Origin: Gemmata palustris | GTDB taxonomy: Bacteria > Planctomycetota > Planctomycetia > Gemmatales > Gemmataceae | Direction of reading: 5' to 3' | Length of the DNA: 64,000 bases | Assembly: GCF_017939745.1 (NCBI RefSeq) | Contig: NZ_JAGKQQ010000001.1 | Location: 496,001 to 560,000 of the forward strand | In this document: one piece after another, positions 51,885-61,367 of the stretch | Numbering within the stretch: the stretch's first letter is position 1 | Layout: every line of letters starts with the position of its first letter | The notes under the pieces: generated by a model | What the model was told of the DNA's origin: nothing | Database searches by the model: none | The model's input: only the letters and a program-made list of their open reading frames with translations | Translations under genes and position numbers: made by a program

Positions 51885-52756
51885 AGGGTGGCGCGGTCGC
51901 ACCCAAGCCAGCGGAAAAGACGTCATACGCGGACGAGATCCGGAAGTGGCAAGCGATTCGTGAGGAGAAACTGCGTGCCGATAACGGTTGGCTGACCCTC
52001 GCCGGTCGCTACCCGCTCAAGGACGGGGCGAACACGTTCGGCGCCGGGAAAGACAATGACATCGTTTTCCCGGCTGCACTCGAAGGGACCGGTCCGGCCC
52101 GACTGGGAACTGTGCGCGCCGATCTCGAGGCCAAGAAGGTCACACTGAAACTGGCGGACGGGGTCTCGATGGTGAGCGGCGGTAAGCCATTTCAGGGCGA
52201 GCGGTCACTCGGGACGGTCACCGACAAGCGCGACTGGGTCGGGCTCGAGCGGCTCAGCATGCACGTCATCGAACGGAACGGGAAGTACGTCCTGCGCCTG
52301 GCCGACAACGAGTCTCCGGTGCGTAAAAACTTCGCCGGGTGTGTTTGGTACGCGCCCGATGAGACGTATAAGGTTGAAGCCAAGTTCGTGCCGTACCCCG
52401 AGGGCAAAACGCTGTCGATCGTGAACGTGATCGATGAGGTGTCTAAACAGCCGTGCCCCGGGTACGCGGAGTTCAAACTCAAGGGTCAGGTTTACAAGCT
52501 GGACGCGATCCAGGAGGGCGAGGGGCTGTTTTTCGTTTTTCGAGACGACACAGCCGGTGACACCACTTACAAACCGGCTCGCTTCCTCGACGTCGCCACG
52601 CGACCGCAGGACAACGAGACGTTTACCTTGGACTTCAACAAGGCGTACAATCCGCCCTGTGCGTTTTCCGAGTTCACGACCTGTCCGCTGCCCCCGAAAC
52701 AAAACGTCCTGAACGTGCGAATCGAGGGCGGCGAGAAGTACCTCAAGCCGCGCTAG
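51881..52756 (+). CDS. DUF1684 protein, coupled to sulfatase
   Basis: 291 residues starting from GTG at 51881, overlapping the sulfatase stop (GTGA). No signal peptide is apparent. DUF1684 features: EIRKWQAIREEKLRADNGWLT, GRYPLKDGANTFGAG, FVPYPEGKTLSIVNVIDE, PARFLDVATRP, TLDFNKAYNPPCAFSEFTTCPLPP. The family is a two-domain beta-rich fold of unknown activity. The overlap makes it part of the sulfatase transcript. Confidence 0.88.
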   Translation: MKGGAVAPKPAEKTSYADEIRKWQAIREEKLRADNGWLTLAGRYPLKDGANTFGAGKDNDIVFPAALEGTGPARLGTVRADLEAKKVTLKLADGVSMVSGGKPFQGERSLGTVTDKRDWVGLERLSMHVIERNGKYVLRLADNESPVRKNFAGCVWYAPDETYKVEAKFVPYPEGKTLSIVNVIDEVSKQPCPGYAEFKLKGQVYKLDAIQEGEGLFFVFRDDTAGDTTYKPARFLDVATRPQDNETFTLDFNKAYNPPCAFSEFTTCPLPPKQNVLNVRIEGGEKYLKPR

Positions 52757-53226
52757 GAGCGGTCGCCACGTTCGCAGCAAACCTTAACCGTCACACGCGG
52801 TGTTCCCGAGCCGATGCACCTGATCCCACCGAGCTTCTGGGTTTGTTGATTGCCGCGGACCACTCGTGCCCGCGCCCGGTCGCTGACGGTGTCCTGGACG
52901 GTCTCCTCCCGCAAGTGTGACCAACGGCCGGCGAAACGCCGCCAGCCGCTGAGCACCGAAAGTCTCATTGGCACAGCCCCGGTACGTTCCAACGCGCCGG
53001 AGTCAAATTTCGCATCGGCAGTCCAAAGGTTCGAGGTGACGGAGTGGGATCACGTCGAAACTCCTTACCAATGGTCTATTGACATCGGCTAGCGAAATAG
53101 TTCATTATGTTCATCGGATTTGTGAATTAAGTGCCCGATTCCGCACGATCCGCGCATTAAAAAGCAAGTCGGTGATCGCGCCGACTACCCCGTCGGGTTC
53201 GCGCTCGTGCGATCAGGAGACCGGAC
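52757..53226. other. gap before the sulfonate genes
   Basis: 470 bp, without a clear gene. A minus-strand frame (52753-52968, from an ATG) has coding-like third positions (SGWRRFAGRWSHLREE) but no ribosome site or recognisable family. The TTGACA promoter candidate at 53079 sits in the second half. Confidence 0.35.
53079..53108 (+). promoter_or_regulatory. promoter candidate for the sulfonate operon
   Basis: Consensus TTGACA (53079-53084), 18-nt spacer, CATTAT (53103-53108). It precedes the truncated CMD-like frame and ssuA. Confidence 0.5.
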
Positions 53227-53574
53227 TTGGCACGTGTTCCCCCGCTCCAAGTCGAAGACGCCGGCCCCCGCTCGCGCGAATTGCTCGACGAACAAATCGC
53301 TAACCACGGTCGCGCCACGAACATGAAGCGGACGCTGGCGCACTCGCCCCCCGCGCTGTTCGCACTGATGCGGTGGTACGATCTGCACGCGGAGGTGGTC
53401 GCGTTCCTCAGCAAGCGTGCGACCACACTGTTCGCGTTCGCGATTTCTGCCCAAACCGACTGCCTCATCTGCTCCACGTTCTTCCGCCGGTGGCTGATCG
53501 AGGGGGGCGAGAACCCGGCGACGGGGCACGCTTCGTTACCGGGGCGCAGTTCGTTCTCGACGCCGGACTCCTGA
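53227..53574 (+). pseudogene. truncated carboxymuconolactone decarboxylase/AhpD-like protein
   Basis: 115 residues from a TTG codon preceded by AGGAG. It has the CMD pattern with DCLICSTFF (Cys-x2-Cys) after the helix ATTLFAFAISAQT, but stops after about 100 family residues, where intact members continue with a second half, and the tail TGHASLPGRSSFSTPDS looks out of frame. It is 26 bp before ssuA, so a frameshift or truncation followed by fusion to the ssu leader is likely. Activity would be lost. Confidence 0.6.
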
Positions 53575-53600
53575 CTCGCTGACACTCCCGAAGGACACCA

Positions 53601-54569
53601 ATGATCGGCCGCGTATGCGCGTTGTTAGTGGGGGGCGTTCTCGCGGCCCTCCCGGTGGGGTGTGGGTCGTCCGAAGGTGCCGGGCGCGGCGACGTGCTGC
53701 GCATCGGTTACCAGAAATGGGGCACGTACTCGCTGCTGAAGGCGTCGGGCGGGTTGGAACCGAAGGCACGCGAGCACGGGTTGCGCGTGGAGTGGGTCGA
53801 GTTCCCGGCCGGGCCGCCGCTGTTGGAAGCCCTCAACGCCGGGAGCCTCGATCTCGGTCACGCGGGCGACTCGCCCCCACTGTTCGCACAAGCGGCCGGG
53901 GTGCCCTTCGCGTACATTGCCGCCTCGTCCCCCAGCCCGGAAAGTTCGGCAATCGTCGTCCGCAACGACTCCGCGCTCCACGACCCGCGCGACCTGAAGG
54001 GCAAGCGGATCGGGTTCGTGAAGGGATCGAGCGCGCATACGCTGGTGGTGCGCGTGCTGGAGAAGAACGGTCTGGAGGTAAGCGACGTCACCCCGGTGTA
54101 CCTCGCACCCGCCGACGCCCGCACCGCGCTCGAGGGCGGGAGCATCGATGCGTGGAGCGCTTGGGACCCGTACCTCGCCGCCGCGGAAGTGGGGGGAGGG
54201 GCGCACCGGATCGCCGACGGCCGCGGGTACGTCACCGGGCGCGAGTTCTACTTCGCGTCGAAGGCGTTCGCCGGGGAGCGGCCCGAAGTCGTCCGCACGT
54301 TTCTCGCCGAACTGACGCGGGTCAAGGAGTGGGCCAAGGAGCGCCCGGGCGAGGTGAACCGGCTGCTCGCGGACCAAACGGGAATCGCTATCGGCGCCAT
54401 CGAGCGGGCCGAGGGCCGGCGCAACCGGTACGACACCGGCCCGATCACTGATGCACTGGTTGCGGAACAGCAAGCGATCGCCGACCGGTACGTCGAACTC
54501 GGGTTGCTGCCGCACCGGATCGATGTGCGGGACGCGGTGGCGCGTACCCCAATTGGGGCGAAGGAGTGA
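53601..54569 (+). CDS. ssuA: aliphatic sulfonate ABC transporter substrate-binding lipoprotein
   Basis: 322 residues. Lipobox LPVGC (Cys21). The pattern [57 protein letters not shown], and [15 protein letters not shown] is typical of SsuA-type periplasmic proteins that bind sulfonates. It heads the transport genes. The order SsuA-SsuD-SsuC-SsuB with tight overlaps is close to the known Escherichia coli plan ssuEADCB. An FMN reductase (ssuE) was not seen in the window. Confidence 0.92.
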   Translation: MIGRVCALLVGGVLAALPVGCGSSEGAGRGDVLRIGYQKWGTYSLLKASGGLEPKAREHGLRVEWVEFPAGPPLLEALNAGSLDLGHAGDSPPLFAQAAGVPFAYIAASSPSPESSAIVVRNDSALHDPRDLKGKRIGFVKGSSAHTLVVRVLEKNGLEVSDVTPVYLAPADARTALEGGSIDAWSAWDPYLAAAEVGGGAHRIADGRGYVTGREFYFASKAFAGERPEVVRTFLAELTRVKEWAKERPGEVNRLLADQTGIAIGAIERAEGRRNRYDTGPITDALVAEQQAIADRYVELGLLPHRIDVRDAVARTPIGAKE

Positions 54570-54573
54570 CGGC

Positions 54574-55713
54574 GTGGACGTGTTCTGGTTCATCCCGACA
54601 CACGGCGACGGGCGCTACCTCGGCACCACCGTCGGCGCCCGGCCCGCGACGTTCGAGTACTTCGCTCAGGTCGCGCGGGCCGTCGATCACCTCGGCTACG
54701 CCGGGGCGCTCCTGCCCACGGGGAGGGGCTGCGAGGACGCATGGGTGACGGCCGCGGCCCTGTCCTCGCTGACGACGCGCATGAAGTTTCTCGTCGCGGT
54801 GCGCCCGGGACTGGTGAGCCCGACACTCGCGTACCGCATGGCCGCGACCTTCGACCGGCTCACGAACGGCCGCGTGTCCGTCAACGTCGTCACCGGCGGC
54901 GAACCGGAGGAGTTGCGCGGCGACGGGCTGCACCTGGCGCACGACGAGCGGTACGACCAGACCGACGAGTTCCTCACCGTCTGGCGCGGGTTGAGCCGGC
55001 GCGAAACGGTCAATTTCGAGGGCCGGCACCTGCGCATCACGGGCGGGAAGATCCTCATGCCCGCGGTGCAGGAGCCGCACATTCCGGTGTACTTCGGGGG
55101 CTCGTCCGATGCGGCCCTGCGCGTCGCCGCGCGGCACGTCGACGTGTACCTGACCTGGGGTGAACCACCGGAGCAGGTGGCCGAGAAGATCGCCCGCGTG
55201 CGCGCCCTCGCGGCCGCGGAGGGGCGGAGCGTGCGGTTCGGCATCCGGTTGCACGTCATCGTTCGCGAGCGCGCCGCCGACGCGCGCCGGGGCGCAGAGG
55301 AGCTCATCAGCCACATCGACCCGGCGACGGTACGAGCCGCGCAGCGGTCGCTGGCGAACTACGACTCCGAGGGCCAGAAGCGGATGCGCGAGCTGCACAA
55401 TGGCGTCCGCGAATCGCTGTGGCTGCGGCCCGATCTGTGGGCCGGCGTCGGGTTGGTCCGCGGCGGGGCCGGAACCGCGATGGTCGGTGACCCGCCCGCG
55501 GTCGCCGCGCTCATGCGCGAGTACGCCGCGCTCGGGATCGACACGTTCATTCTGTCCGGGTACCCGCACCTCGAAGAAGCGTACCGGTTCGCCGAACTCG
55601 TGTTCCCGTTGCTCCCCTTGCGCCGCACCGAGCTGCCCCGAAAGAGTGTGGCGATTATCGGCGAGGTCGTCGCCAACGGCGCGCTCCTGGGCACCGACGG
55701 GAGCCGGACGTGA
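54574..55713 (+). CDS. ssuD: FMNH2-dependent alkanesulfonate monooxygenase
   Basis: 379 residues from GTG 54574 (AGGAG 8 nt upstream). Luciferase-like TIM barrel: [47 protein letters not shown] and [11 protein letters not shown]. It should release sulfite from alkanesulfonates with FMNH2 and O2. The next gene overlaps its stop. Confidence 0.93.
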   Translation: MDVFWFIPTHGDGRYLGTTVGARPATFEYFAQVARAVDHLGYAGALLPTGRGCEDAWVTAAALSSLTTRMKFLVAVRPGLVSPTLAYRMAATFDRLTNGRVSVNVVTGGEPEELRGDGLHLAHDERYDQTDEFLTVWRGLSRRETVNFEGRHLRITGGKILMPAVQEPHIPVYFGGSSDAALRVAARHVDVYLTWGEPPEQVAEKIARVRALAAAEGRSVRFGIRLHVIVRERAADARRGAEELISHIDPATVRAAQRSLANYDSEGQKRMRELHNGVRESLWLRPDLWAGVGLVRGGAGTAMVGDPPAVAALMREYAALGIDTFILSGYPHLEEAYRFAELVFPLLPLRRTELPRKSVAIIGEVVANGALLGTDGSRT

Positions 55714-56519
55714 GGGCGCTCCGCACACTGGTCCCGTGGGCGCTTCCGCTGGCGCTGCTCGCGCTGTGGCAGTTGGCCGGCGACGCGGGCTGGTTCACGC
55801 GCCGCATCATGCCCACGCCCGCCGAGGTTCTGCGCGCCCTAGTGCGACTGGCGGAATCGGGCGAACTGGCGCGGCACCTCGCGGTCAGCACCCAGCGCGC
55901 TGCGACCGGTTTCGTGGTCGGGGGGCTGATCGGGTTCGTGCTGGGCCTGTTCACCGGCGCGTCGCGGGTCGCGGAGGTTGTGCTCGACAGTTCGGTGCAG
56001 ATGCTGCGCACGATCCCGCACCTCGCGCTCGTGCCGCTGGTGATCCTGTGGTTCGGTATCGGCGAGGGCGGAAAGGTGTTCCTCGTCGCGCTCGGCGTTC
56101 TGTTCCCGGTCTACCTGAATACGTACCACGGAATCCGGTCCGTCGATCCGGGGTTGGTCGAGATGGGCCGCGTGTACGGGCTCGGCCGGTGGGGACTGTT
56201 CCGCCGCGTGCTGCTGCCCGGGGCGCTGCCGTCGGTCCTCGTCGGCGTTCGGTACGCGCTGGGCGTTATGTGGCTCACGCTGATCGTGGCGGAAACGATC
56301 GCGGCGAACAGCGGGATCGGGTACATGGCGATGAACGCGCGCGAGTTCCTGCTTACCGATGTCGTGGTGCTCAGCATTCTGCTGTACGCGCTGTTGGGGA
56401 GGCTCGCGGACCTCGCGGCTCGAGGACTGGAACGGTGGCTGCTCCCGTGGCACCCGGCGCACACCCAAACGACCGCTACGGCCGCGCTCCCGGACGATCC
56501 GACAGGAGGTGCGGCGTGA
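55710..56519 (+). CDS. ssuC: sulfonate ABC transporter permease
   Basis: 269 residues with about six transmembrane helices and the binding-protein-dependent transport motif near the middle ([27 protein letters not shown]-loop type). GTG start overlaps the ssuD stop (GTGA). Works with SsuB as the inner-membrane channel for SsuA-bound substrates. Confidence 0.93.
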   Translation: MRALRTLVPWALPLALLALWQLAGDAGWFTRRIMPTPAEVLRALVRLAESGELARHLAVSTQRAATGFVVGGLIGFVLGLFTGASRVAEVVLDSSVQMLRTIPHLALVPLVILWFGIGEGGKVFLVALGVLFPVYLNTYHGIRSVDPGLVEMGRVYGLGRWGLFRRVLLPGALPSVLVGVRYALGVMWLTLIVAETIAANSGIGYMAMNAREFLLTDVVVLSILLYALLGRLADLAARGLERWLLPWHPAHTQTTATAALPDDPTGGAA

Positions 56520-57250
56520 GCACCGGTGTCGCCGTGGAAGTCGTGGGGGCGCGCCGAGCGTTCGGTACGAACGTCGTGCTGAGCGGGTTCGACCTGCGCG
56601 TCGCGCCGGGCGAGTTCGTTGCGGTCGTCGGCCGCAGCGGGAGCGGGAAGAGCACGCTCCTCCGTTTACTCGCCGGACTGGACCGACCCGATGGCGGCGA
56701 AGTCCGCGTCGACGGCGCCCCACTGGCGGGGCTGTGCCCGGCGGCACGGGTGGTGTTCCAGGACGGCCGGTTGTTGCCCTGGCTCCGGGTCGGGCCGAAC
56801 GTGGCCCTCGGGCTCCCGGCGGGCACTCGCGACCGTGGGAACGAAATGCTCGCCCGGGTCGGGCTGGCGGACCGCGTGGCAGACTGGCCAGCGGTCCTAT
56901 CCGGCGGCCAGCGGCAGCGCGTCGCCCTGGCCCGGGCACTCGCCGGCGACCCGCGATTACTCCTACTTGACGAACCGCTCGGCAGCCTCGACGCGCTCAC
57001 CCGCATCGAGATGCAGCGACTCATTGAGGACCTGTGGCTCGCGGACCGGTTCACGACCGTGCTCATTACCCACGACGTGGACGAGGCCGTGACGCTCGCG
57101 GACCGGGTCGTGCGGGTCGCGGCCGGGCGCGTCGCCGGGGAGTGGCCGGTCCCGTTGCCGCGCCCGCGCCGCCGGGACGCCCCCGCGTTCGGCCCGCTCG
57201 TGCGCACGATCCTCGACGCCGTAATGACCCCTTCGACCGACCGGGAGTGA
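56516..57250 (+). CDS. ssuB: sulfonate ABC transporter ATP-binding protein
   Basis: 244 residues. Walker A GRSGSGKST, Q-loop VVFQDGRLLPW, signature LSGGQRQRVALARAL, Walker B LLLLDEPLGSLDA and H-loop LITHDVDEA. GTG start at 56516 with AGGAGGT overlaps the ssuC stop (GTGA). It powers the SsuABC importer. Confidence 0.94.
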   Translation: MSTGVAVEVVGARRAFGTNVVLSGFDLRVAPGEFVAVVGRSGSGKSTLLRLLAGLDRPDGGEVRVDGAPLAGLCPAARVVFQDGRLLPWLRVGPNVALGLPAGTRDRGNEMLARVGLADRVADWPAVLSGGQRQRVALARALAGDPRLLLLDEPLGSLDALTRIEMQRLIEDLWLADRFTTVLITHDVDEAVTLADRVVRVAAGRVAGEWPVPLPRPRRRDAPAFGPLVRTILDAVMTPSTDRE

Positions 57251-57253
57251 CCC

Positions 57254-58885
57254 ATGCCGAGCGCGACCAGCCGCCGCGAGTTCTTGATCCGAACTGGAGG
57301 TGCCCTCGGCGCCGGGCTCCTTCCCGGCACGAGCGGCGCCGCGGACGGACCGGTGAAGGGGCTCGTGACCGGGCAAACGGAAGGAGCGGCGGCGGGCACG
57401 GCCGTACTCGCGGCCGGGGGTAACGCGGTCGATGCGATCGTGGCCGCCGCGCTCGTCGCGGGCGTGGTCGCAGTGCCGGGAACGGGCATCGCCGGATACG
57501 GCGGTCACCTCGTCGTCACAAAACCGGACGGGAAGACGTTCGCCATCGATTTCAACTCCGCTGCCCCGGCCGCGATCAAGCCCGACACGTTCGCGGTCGA
57601 TGCCAAGGGGAACGTGAGGGGCGAGGCGAACACGTTCGGCTGGCTCGCGGTCGGGGTGCCGGGCGTACTCGCGGGGTTGCAACTCGCGCTCGACAAGTTC
57701 GGCACGAGAACCTTTGCGGAGGTCGTGAAGCCGGCTATCCGGTTCGCGAAGGACGGGTTCCCGGTGTCGAAGGGCTTCGCCGCGGCAATCCGGGGCGCGA
57801 AAGCCCGGCTCGCCACCGACCCCGGGTCCGCGAAACTGTTTTTCGCAAAGCGGGAGCCCCTCGCGGAAGGGACGACGTACAAGAACCCGGACCTCGGCGA
57901 CCTGCTCCAAACGCTCGCCAATCGCGGGAACGTGAGCACCTTCTACAAGGGCGACATCGCGGACAAGATCGCGGCGGCGTTCAAGGCGAACGGCGGGCTG
58001 GTGACCACGGACGACCTCGCCGCGTACAAGGCGCGCGAGGTCAAGCCCCTCACAATCGCGTTCGCCGGGCACACCGTTTTCACACCGCCCCCGAGTTCCG
58101 GCGGGTTGACCGTGCTCCAGGCACTGGCCGCGCTCGACGCGCTCGGCTGGCCGAAGTGGGACGCGCGCGACCCGGCCACGACGCACGCGAAGGTCGAGGC
58201 GCTTCGGGCCGCGTGGAACGACCGGCTCGCACTCCTGGGTGATCCGGGCCATGCGAAGGTACCGGTGGAGCGACTCCTGTCAGAGGAGTACGCGAAGGGA
58301 AGCGCCGAGCGCGTGCGATCCGCGGTGAAGGCCAAGAAGCCGCTCGAGGGTGCGTCTGACGGGCGCCCGTCCGGCGGTACGGTTCACCTGAACGCGGTCG
58401 ACTCTTCCGGGCTAACGGTCGCGCTCACGTTCACCCACGGCGGGTACTTCGGCTCGCAGGTGACGATTGACGGCTTGGGATTGGTGCTCGGCCACGGGGT
58501 GTCGCGGTTCGACCCGCGGCCGGGGCGCGCGAACTCGCCCGCGCCGGGCAAGCGCCCGCTGCACAACATGTGCCCCACAGTGGCGACGAAGGACGGCAAG
58601 CCGGTGCTGGCCCTCGGTGCGACCGGCGGGCGCCGGATCGTGAACGCGGTGTTCGACGTGCTCGCGTACCGGCTCGGCCAGTCGCTCCCGCTCGCGGACG
58701 CGGTCAAGGCGCCGCGCGTTCACACGGAGGGCGACACCGTGTTGTCGCTCGAAGCGACCTGGCCCGCCGCGGTGACGGACCACCTCAAGGCGGTCGGTTA
58801 CGACCTGAAGACCGGCCCCGGTGCTTCGCTGAACGCCCTCGAGCGCGACCCGGTCACCGGGGCACTTCGCGCCGCTGCAAGGTGA
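57254..58885 (+). CDS. ggt: gamma-glutamyltransferase
   Basis: 543 residues. Tat signal SRREFLIRTGG. Two-subunit Ntn hydrolase pattern: NAVDAIVAAALVAGVV, GGHLVV, and the small-subunit start GGTVHLNAVD with Thr376 as the predicted nucleophile after self-cleavage; canonical members have TTHxSVVD. The C-terminus has the GATGGRRI and HTEGD motifs. It begins 3 bp after the ssuB stop, and would release glutamate from glutathione or gamma-glutamyl peptides, supplying cysteine sulfur. It fits the sulfur theme of the operon. Confidence 0.93.
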   Translation: MPSATSRREFLIRTGGALGAGLLPGTSGAADGPVKGLVTGQTEGAAAGTAVLAAGGNAVDAIVAAALVAGVVAVPGTGIAGYGGHLVVTKPDGKTFAIDFNSAAPAAIKPDTFAVDAKGNVRGEANTFGWLAVGVPGVLAGLQLALDKFGTRTFAEVVKPAIRFAKDGFPVSKGFAAAIRGAKARLATDPGSAKLFFAKREPLAEGTTYKNPDLGDLLQTLANRGNVSTFYKGDIADKIAAAFKANGGLVTTDDLAAYKAREVKPLTIAFAGHTVFTPPPSSGGLTVLQALAALDALGWPKWDARDPATTHAKVEALRAAWNDRLALLGDPGHAKVPVERLLSEEYAKGSAERVRSAVKAKKPLEGASDGRPSGGTVHLNAVDSSGLTVALTFTHGGYFGSQVTIDGLGLVLGHGVSRFDPRPGRANSPAPGKRPLHNMCPTVATKDGKPVLALGATGGRRIVNAVFDVLAYRLGQSLPLADAVKAPRVHTEGDTVLSLEATWPAAVTDHLKAVGYDLKTGPGASLNALERDPVTGALRAAAR

Positions 58886-58911
58886 GCCACTTCACGCACC
58901 GGAGATCGGCC

Positions 58912-59769
58912 ATGAGTTCACGTATCTACGGCGCGGCGGCCCTCGTTGCCGTCGGCCTCGCGACCGGGTTCCTCTGCGCGACGGCGCTTCCATTGCAGCC
59001 CCAGAAGCCGACCGACGCGCGACCGAGTGCCGGACCCGACACCGTGTTCGTGGAAGAGATGACCTGGGTCGAGGTCCGCGACGCGCTCAAGAACAAGAAG
59101 ACAACGGTCATCGTCCCGACCGGCGGTGTGGAGGAGAACGGGCCTTACGTTGTCACGGGCAAGCACAACTACATTCTACGGGGCACGACCGACGCGGTCG
59201 CGCGCAAGCTGGGTGACGCGCTCGTCGCGCCGGTCGTCCCGTTTGTGCCCGAAGGCCGGATCGACCCTCCGACCGGGCACATGAAATTCCCCGGCACGAT
59301 CAGCCTGAGCGAGGACACCTTCCGGCGGCTCCTGACCGACATCTGCGCGAGCTTCCGGGCCCACGGGTTCCGCGACATCGTGCTCATCGGCGACAGCGGC
59401 GGGAATCAGAAGGGCATGAAGGCAGTCGCGGCGGAACTGAACGGGAAGTGGGCCGACGGGAAAACGCGGGTCCACTTCGTCGCCGAATACTACGACCACG
59501 AATCCGTCGATAAGTGGCTCGCCTCGCAGGGCATCAAGGAAGTGGACCAGGGGTTACACGACAGCTTCGCGGTGAGTGCGACACTGGCCGCGGTCGATCC
59601 GGCGCTGATCCGGGCGAAGCAGCGGCAGGCGGCCAAGACGTTCTCGATCAACGGCGTCGAACTGGCCCCGCTGGAGAAGACCGCGGAGTGGGGAAAGAAG
59701 ATCATCAACTTCCGGGCCGAGGCGACCGCGAAAGCGATCCGCAAAGCCGTTTCCGAGCCGCGTCCGTGA
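58912..59769 (+). CDS. secreted creatininase-family amidohydrolase
   Basis: 285 residues. Signal peptide 1-26. The creatininase fold pattern is clear: PTGGVEENGPYVVTGKHNYIL (metal ligands Glu and His, here EN and HN), FPGTISLSEDTF, DIVLIGDSGGNQKG, and ALAAVDPALIRAK. The canonical EQHGPHL motif is altered. GGAG lies 7 nt before the ATG at 58912, 26 bp after the gamma-glutamyltransferase stop, so it ends this operon. Substrate unknown. Confidence 0.88.
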   Translation: MSSRIYGAAALVAVGLATGFLCATALPLQPQKPTDARPSAGPDTVFVEEMTWVEVRDALKNKKTTVIVPTGGVEENGPYVVTGKHNYILRGTTDAVARKLGDALVAPVVPFVPEGRIDPPTGHMKFPGTISLSEDTFRRLLTDICASFRAHGFRDIVLIGDSGGNQKGMKAVAAELNGKWADGKTRVHFVAEYYDHESVDKWLASQGIKEVDQGLHDSFAVSATLAAVDPALIRAKQRQAAKTFSINGVELAPLEKTAEWGKKIINFRAEATAKAIRKAVSEPRP

Positions 59770-60176
59770 GGCGCAGCGTCATCTGTTCGACCTACTCAAT
59801 CGCCAATGGTGAGCGCCCGTCAACGCGGACTGCCCTCGTGAGGGCACCGGCATGAACGCACCGGTCGTTGGCAATAACTCGGGAGCCGATCCACCGCGGT
59901 GAGCGACTCACCGAAGCTCCCGCCTGGAGAGTGGGCTACCCGTGGAGCCCGCGCGGTCAGGTCACCACGTATGAATTCTACACCTTGGCCCCGTCGAAGG
60001 GACTCGGGTGTTCTGGCACGAGACGGTGGATATAGTGAGCCCACCACGAAAAGCGCACGGCCCATTTGGAGCCCCGGGTTCGGGAGCAGAGCGATTTGGT
60101 AGTCCTCGCCGAGTTCCTGGCGGGCCAGTTGGGGTAAGGGGCCGCGCGAAATTGAGATCGAAGGACCGGTCCGGGC
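59770..60176. other. gap with decayed minus-strand coding traces
   Basis: No intact gene. On the minus strand two adjacent frames (around 59978-60125) look coding, with good codon usage (QELGEDYQIALLPNPGL in one, WWAHYIHRLVPEHPSP in the next), as if a gene had suffered a frameshift. I cannot name the family. Confidence 0.3.
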
Positions 60177-60785
60177 ATGATCCGTCTGCACATTCAACGC
60201 GCGCTCTTGATCGCGGCTGCGGTCGTAGCTACCTACGGGTTGGCAGAACAGTACGGCACGCGGACCGGCCTCCTGATCTGGGCCGGTGTGATGGCTGTGG
60301 CGTGCGGCACCGGTACGATACTGCTCCGCACGAGCACAATCGGCCGGGTCACGTGGCGCAACCGGGTCGCGGGTCACCTGATCCCGTGGGGATGGAGGCT
60401 CAACCGAGGTCTCCTCTGGCCCGTTCCAGTCGTCTCGTGGGCCGTATGGACCGCAGTCGGGGCGACGACCGTGCTACTGAGGCAGGGAGAAGATGCCCTC
60501 GGTCTTCGGGTCGCGCTGTTCGTAGCGTGGGTGCTCGACGCGGCCGCGCTGATCTTCATCCTGGGGGCAATTTGCCAGGCTACCCCGGGAAGTCGCGCGG
60601 GATCCCTGTGGAAGCTGGTGACATTCATCGCCGCTCTAATTGCAACGAGTGTAGGGCTGTACCTCTACGGTCTGCCAAATGCCGCTCTGGTCGTGGGAGG
60701 TGGCCCGCCACTGGTGGTTGCGGGGTGCGTCGGACTCGTGGTGCTCTTTCTTGTGACGCTCGGCCGAAACACGCGCTGGAACTGA
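60177..60785 (+). CDS. hypothetical integral membrane protein
   Basis: 202 residues with six hydrophobic segments (about 8-25, 33-48, 80-97, 110-132, 140-160, 168-190) joined by short Arg-containing loops. No family recognised and no catalytic motif visible. Transcribed alone in this window. The start has no clear Shine-Dalgarno sequence. Confidence 0.65.
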   Translation: MIRLHIQRALLIAAAVVATYGLAEQYGTRTGLLIWAGVMAVACGTGTILLRTSTIGRVTWRNRVAGHLIPWGWRLNRGLLWPVPVVSWAVWTAVGATTVLLRQGEDALGLRVALFVAWVLDAAALIFILGAICQATPGSRAGSLWKLVTFIAALIATSVGLYLYGLPNAALVVGGGPPLVVAGCVGLVVLFLVTLGRNTRWN

Positions 60786-61221
60786 TCGTCGCCCTTTCTG
60801 CACTCGATTCGCCCGGTTCAGCTTCGGCCGGCCGGGTGTTTGGTGATGTGTCGCGCTACCCGATGTCGTTGTCCTTCGTTCGGATCTTATAGGGCAATTT
60901 GTCATAATTTGAAGGCGGTTTGAGTTTTTCGAGTCATTCCAGACGGCCTGCGAAAACTGACTCCATTGGGAACAGTCGGAGTTGTAGACACAGTAACGGT
61001 GTGAACGCACACAGAGCCCAAAGTGCCCGGCTTCAGTGGAACGAGGGGGCACTCGAAGTGGGGGGCTCGCTCGAATTCTGTGGCCCGAAGTGCTCGCGCT
61101 GTGGATCGACCCTGATCGCGAATGGTCGGCTCGTGGGGTCTGAATGGTACCCACGTCAAGCAAACCTATGCCACAGGGAATCTTTGCCCACCGGAGCAAA
61201 CAAGCACGGGCCACTTCTCGC

Positions 61222-61249
61222 TTGAGCGCGGTATCGAATGTGTTATCCT
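61222..61249 (+). promoter_or_regulatory. promoter candidate, TlpA-like gene
   Basis: TTGAGC (61222-61227), 16-nt spacer, TATCCT (61244-61249). Confidence 0.4.
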
Positions 61250-61287
61250 GCTGGACGTTACACCAACGGTTGCCGGCCGATTCTTGT

Positions 61288-61315
61288 ACTCGTTTGCCAC
61301 CCGAAGCAAACGAGT
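61288..61315 (+). promoter_or_regulatory. hairpin or dyad in the TlpA-like leader
   Basis: ACTCGTTTGC (61288-61297) and GCAAACGAGT (61306-61315), perfect 10-bp arms with an 8-nt loop. It lies downstream of the candidate promoter and before the start codon at 61368, so it could be an operator or mRNA hairpin. Confidence 0.55.
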
Positions 61316-61367
61316 GCAGGAATCGACCGGCAAACCAACTCTAAGTTCGGCCACCGGAGGGCTGGCG

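Larger units (their letters stand above)
60786..61367. other. 580-bp leader region of the TlpA-like gene
   Basis: No gene here that I can support. It carries a promoter candidate (61222-61249), a perfect hairpin (61288-61315), and a related element TTTGC-N8-GCAAA at 61183-61200. A 101-residue plus-strand frame (60920-61225) has one CxxC pair but no second zinc-ribbon knuckle. Confidence 0.4.

Noticed and set aside
52753-52968. Minus-strand 71-residue frame
   Set aside because: No ribosome site and no recognisable family; left as a remark in the gap entry.
60920-61225. 101-residue plus-strand frame with CGPKCSRCGS
   Set aside because: A complete zinc ribbon needs a second knuckle, which is missing; no ribosome site and no other support.
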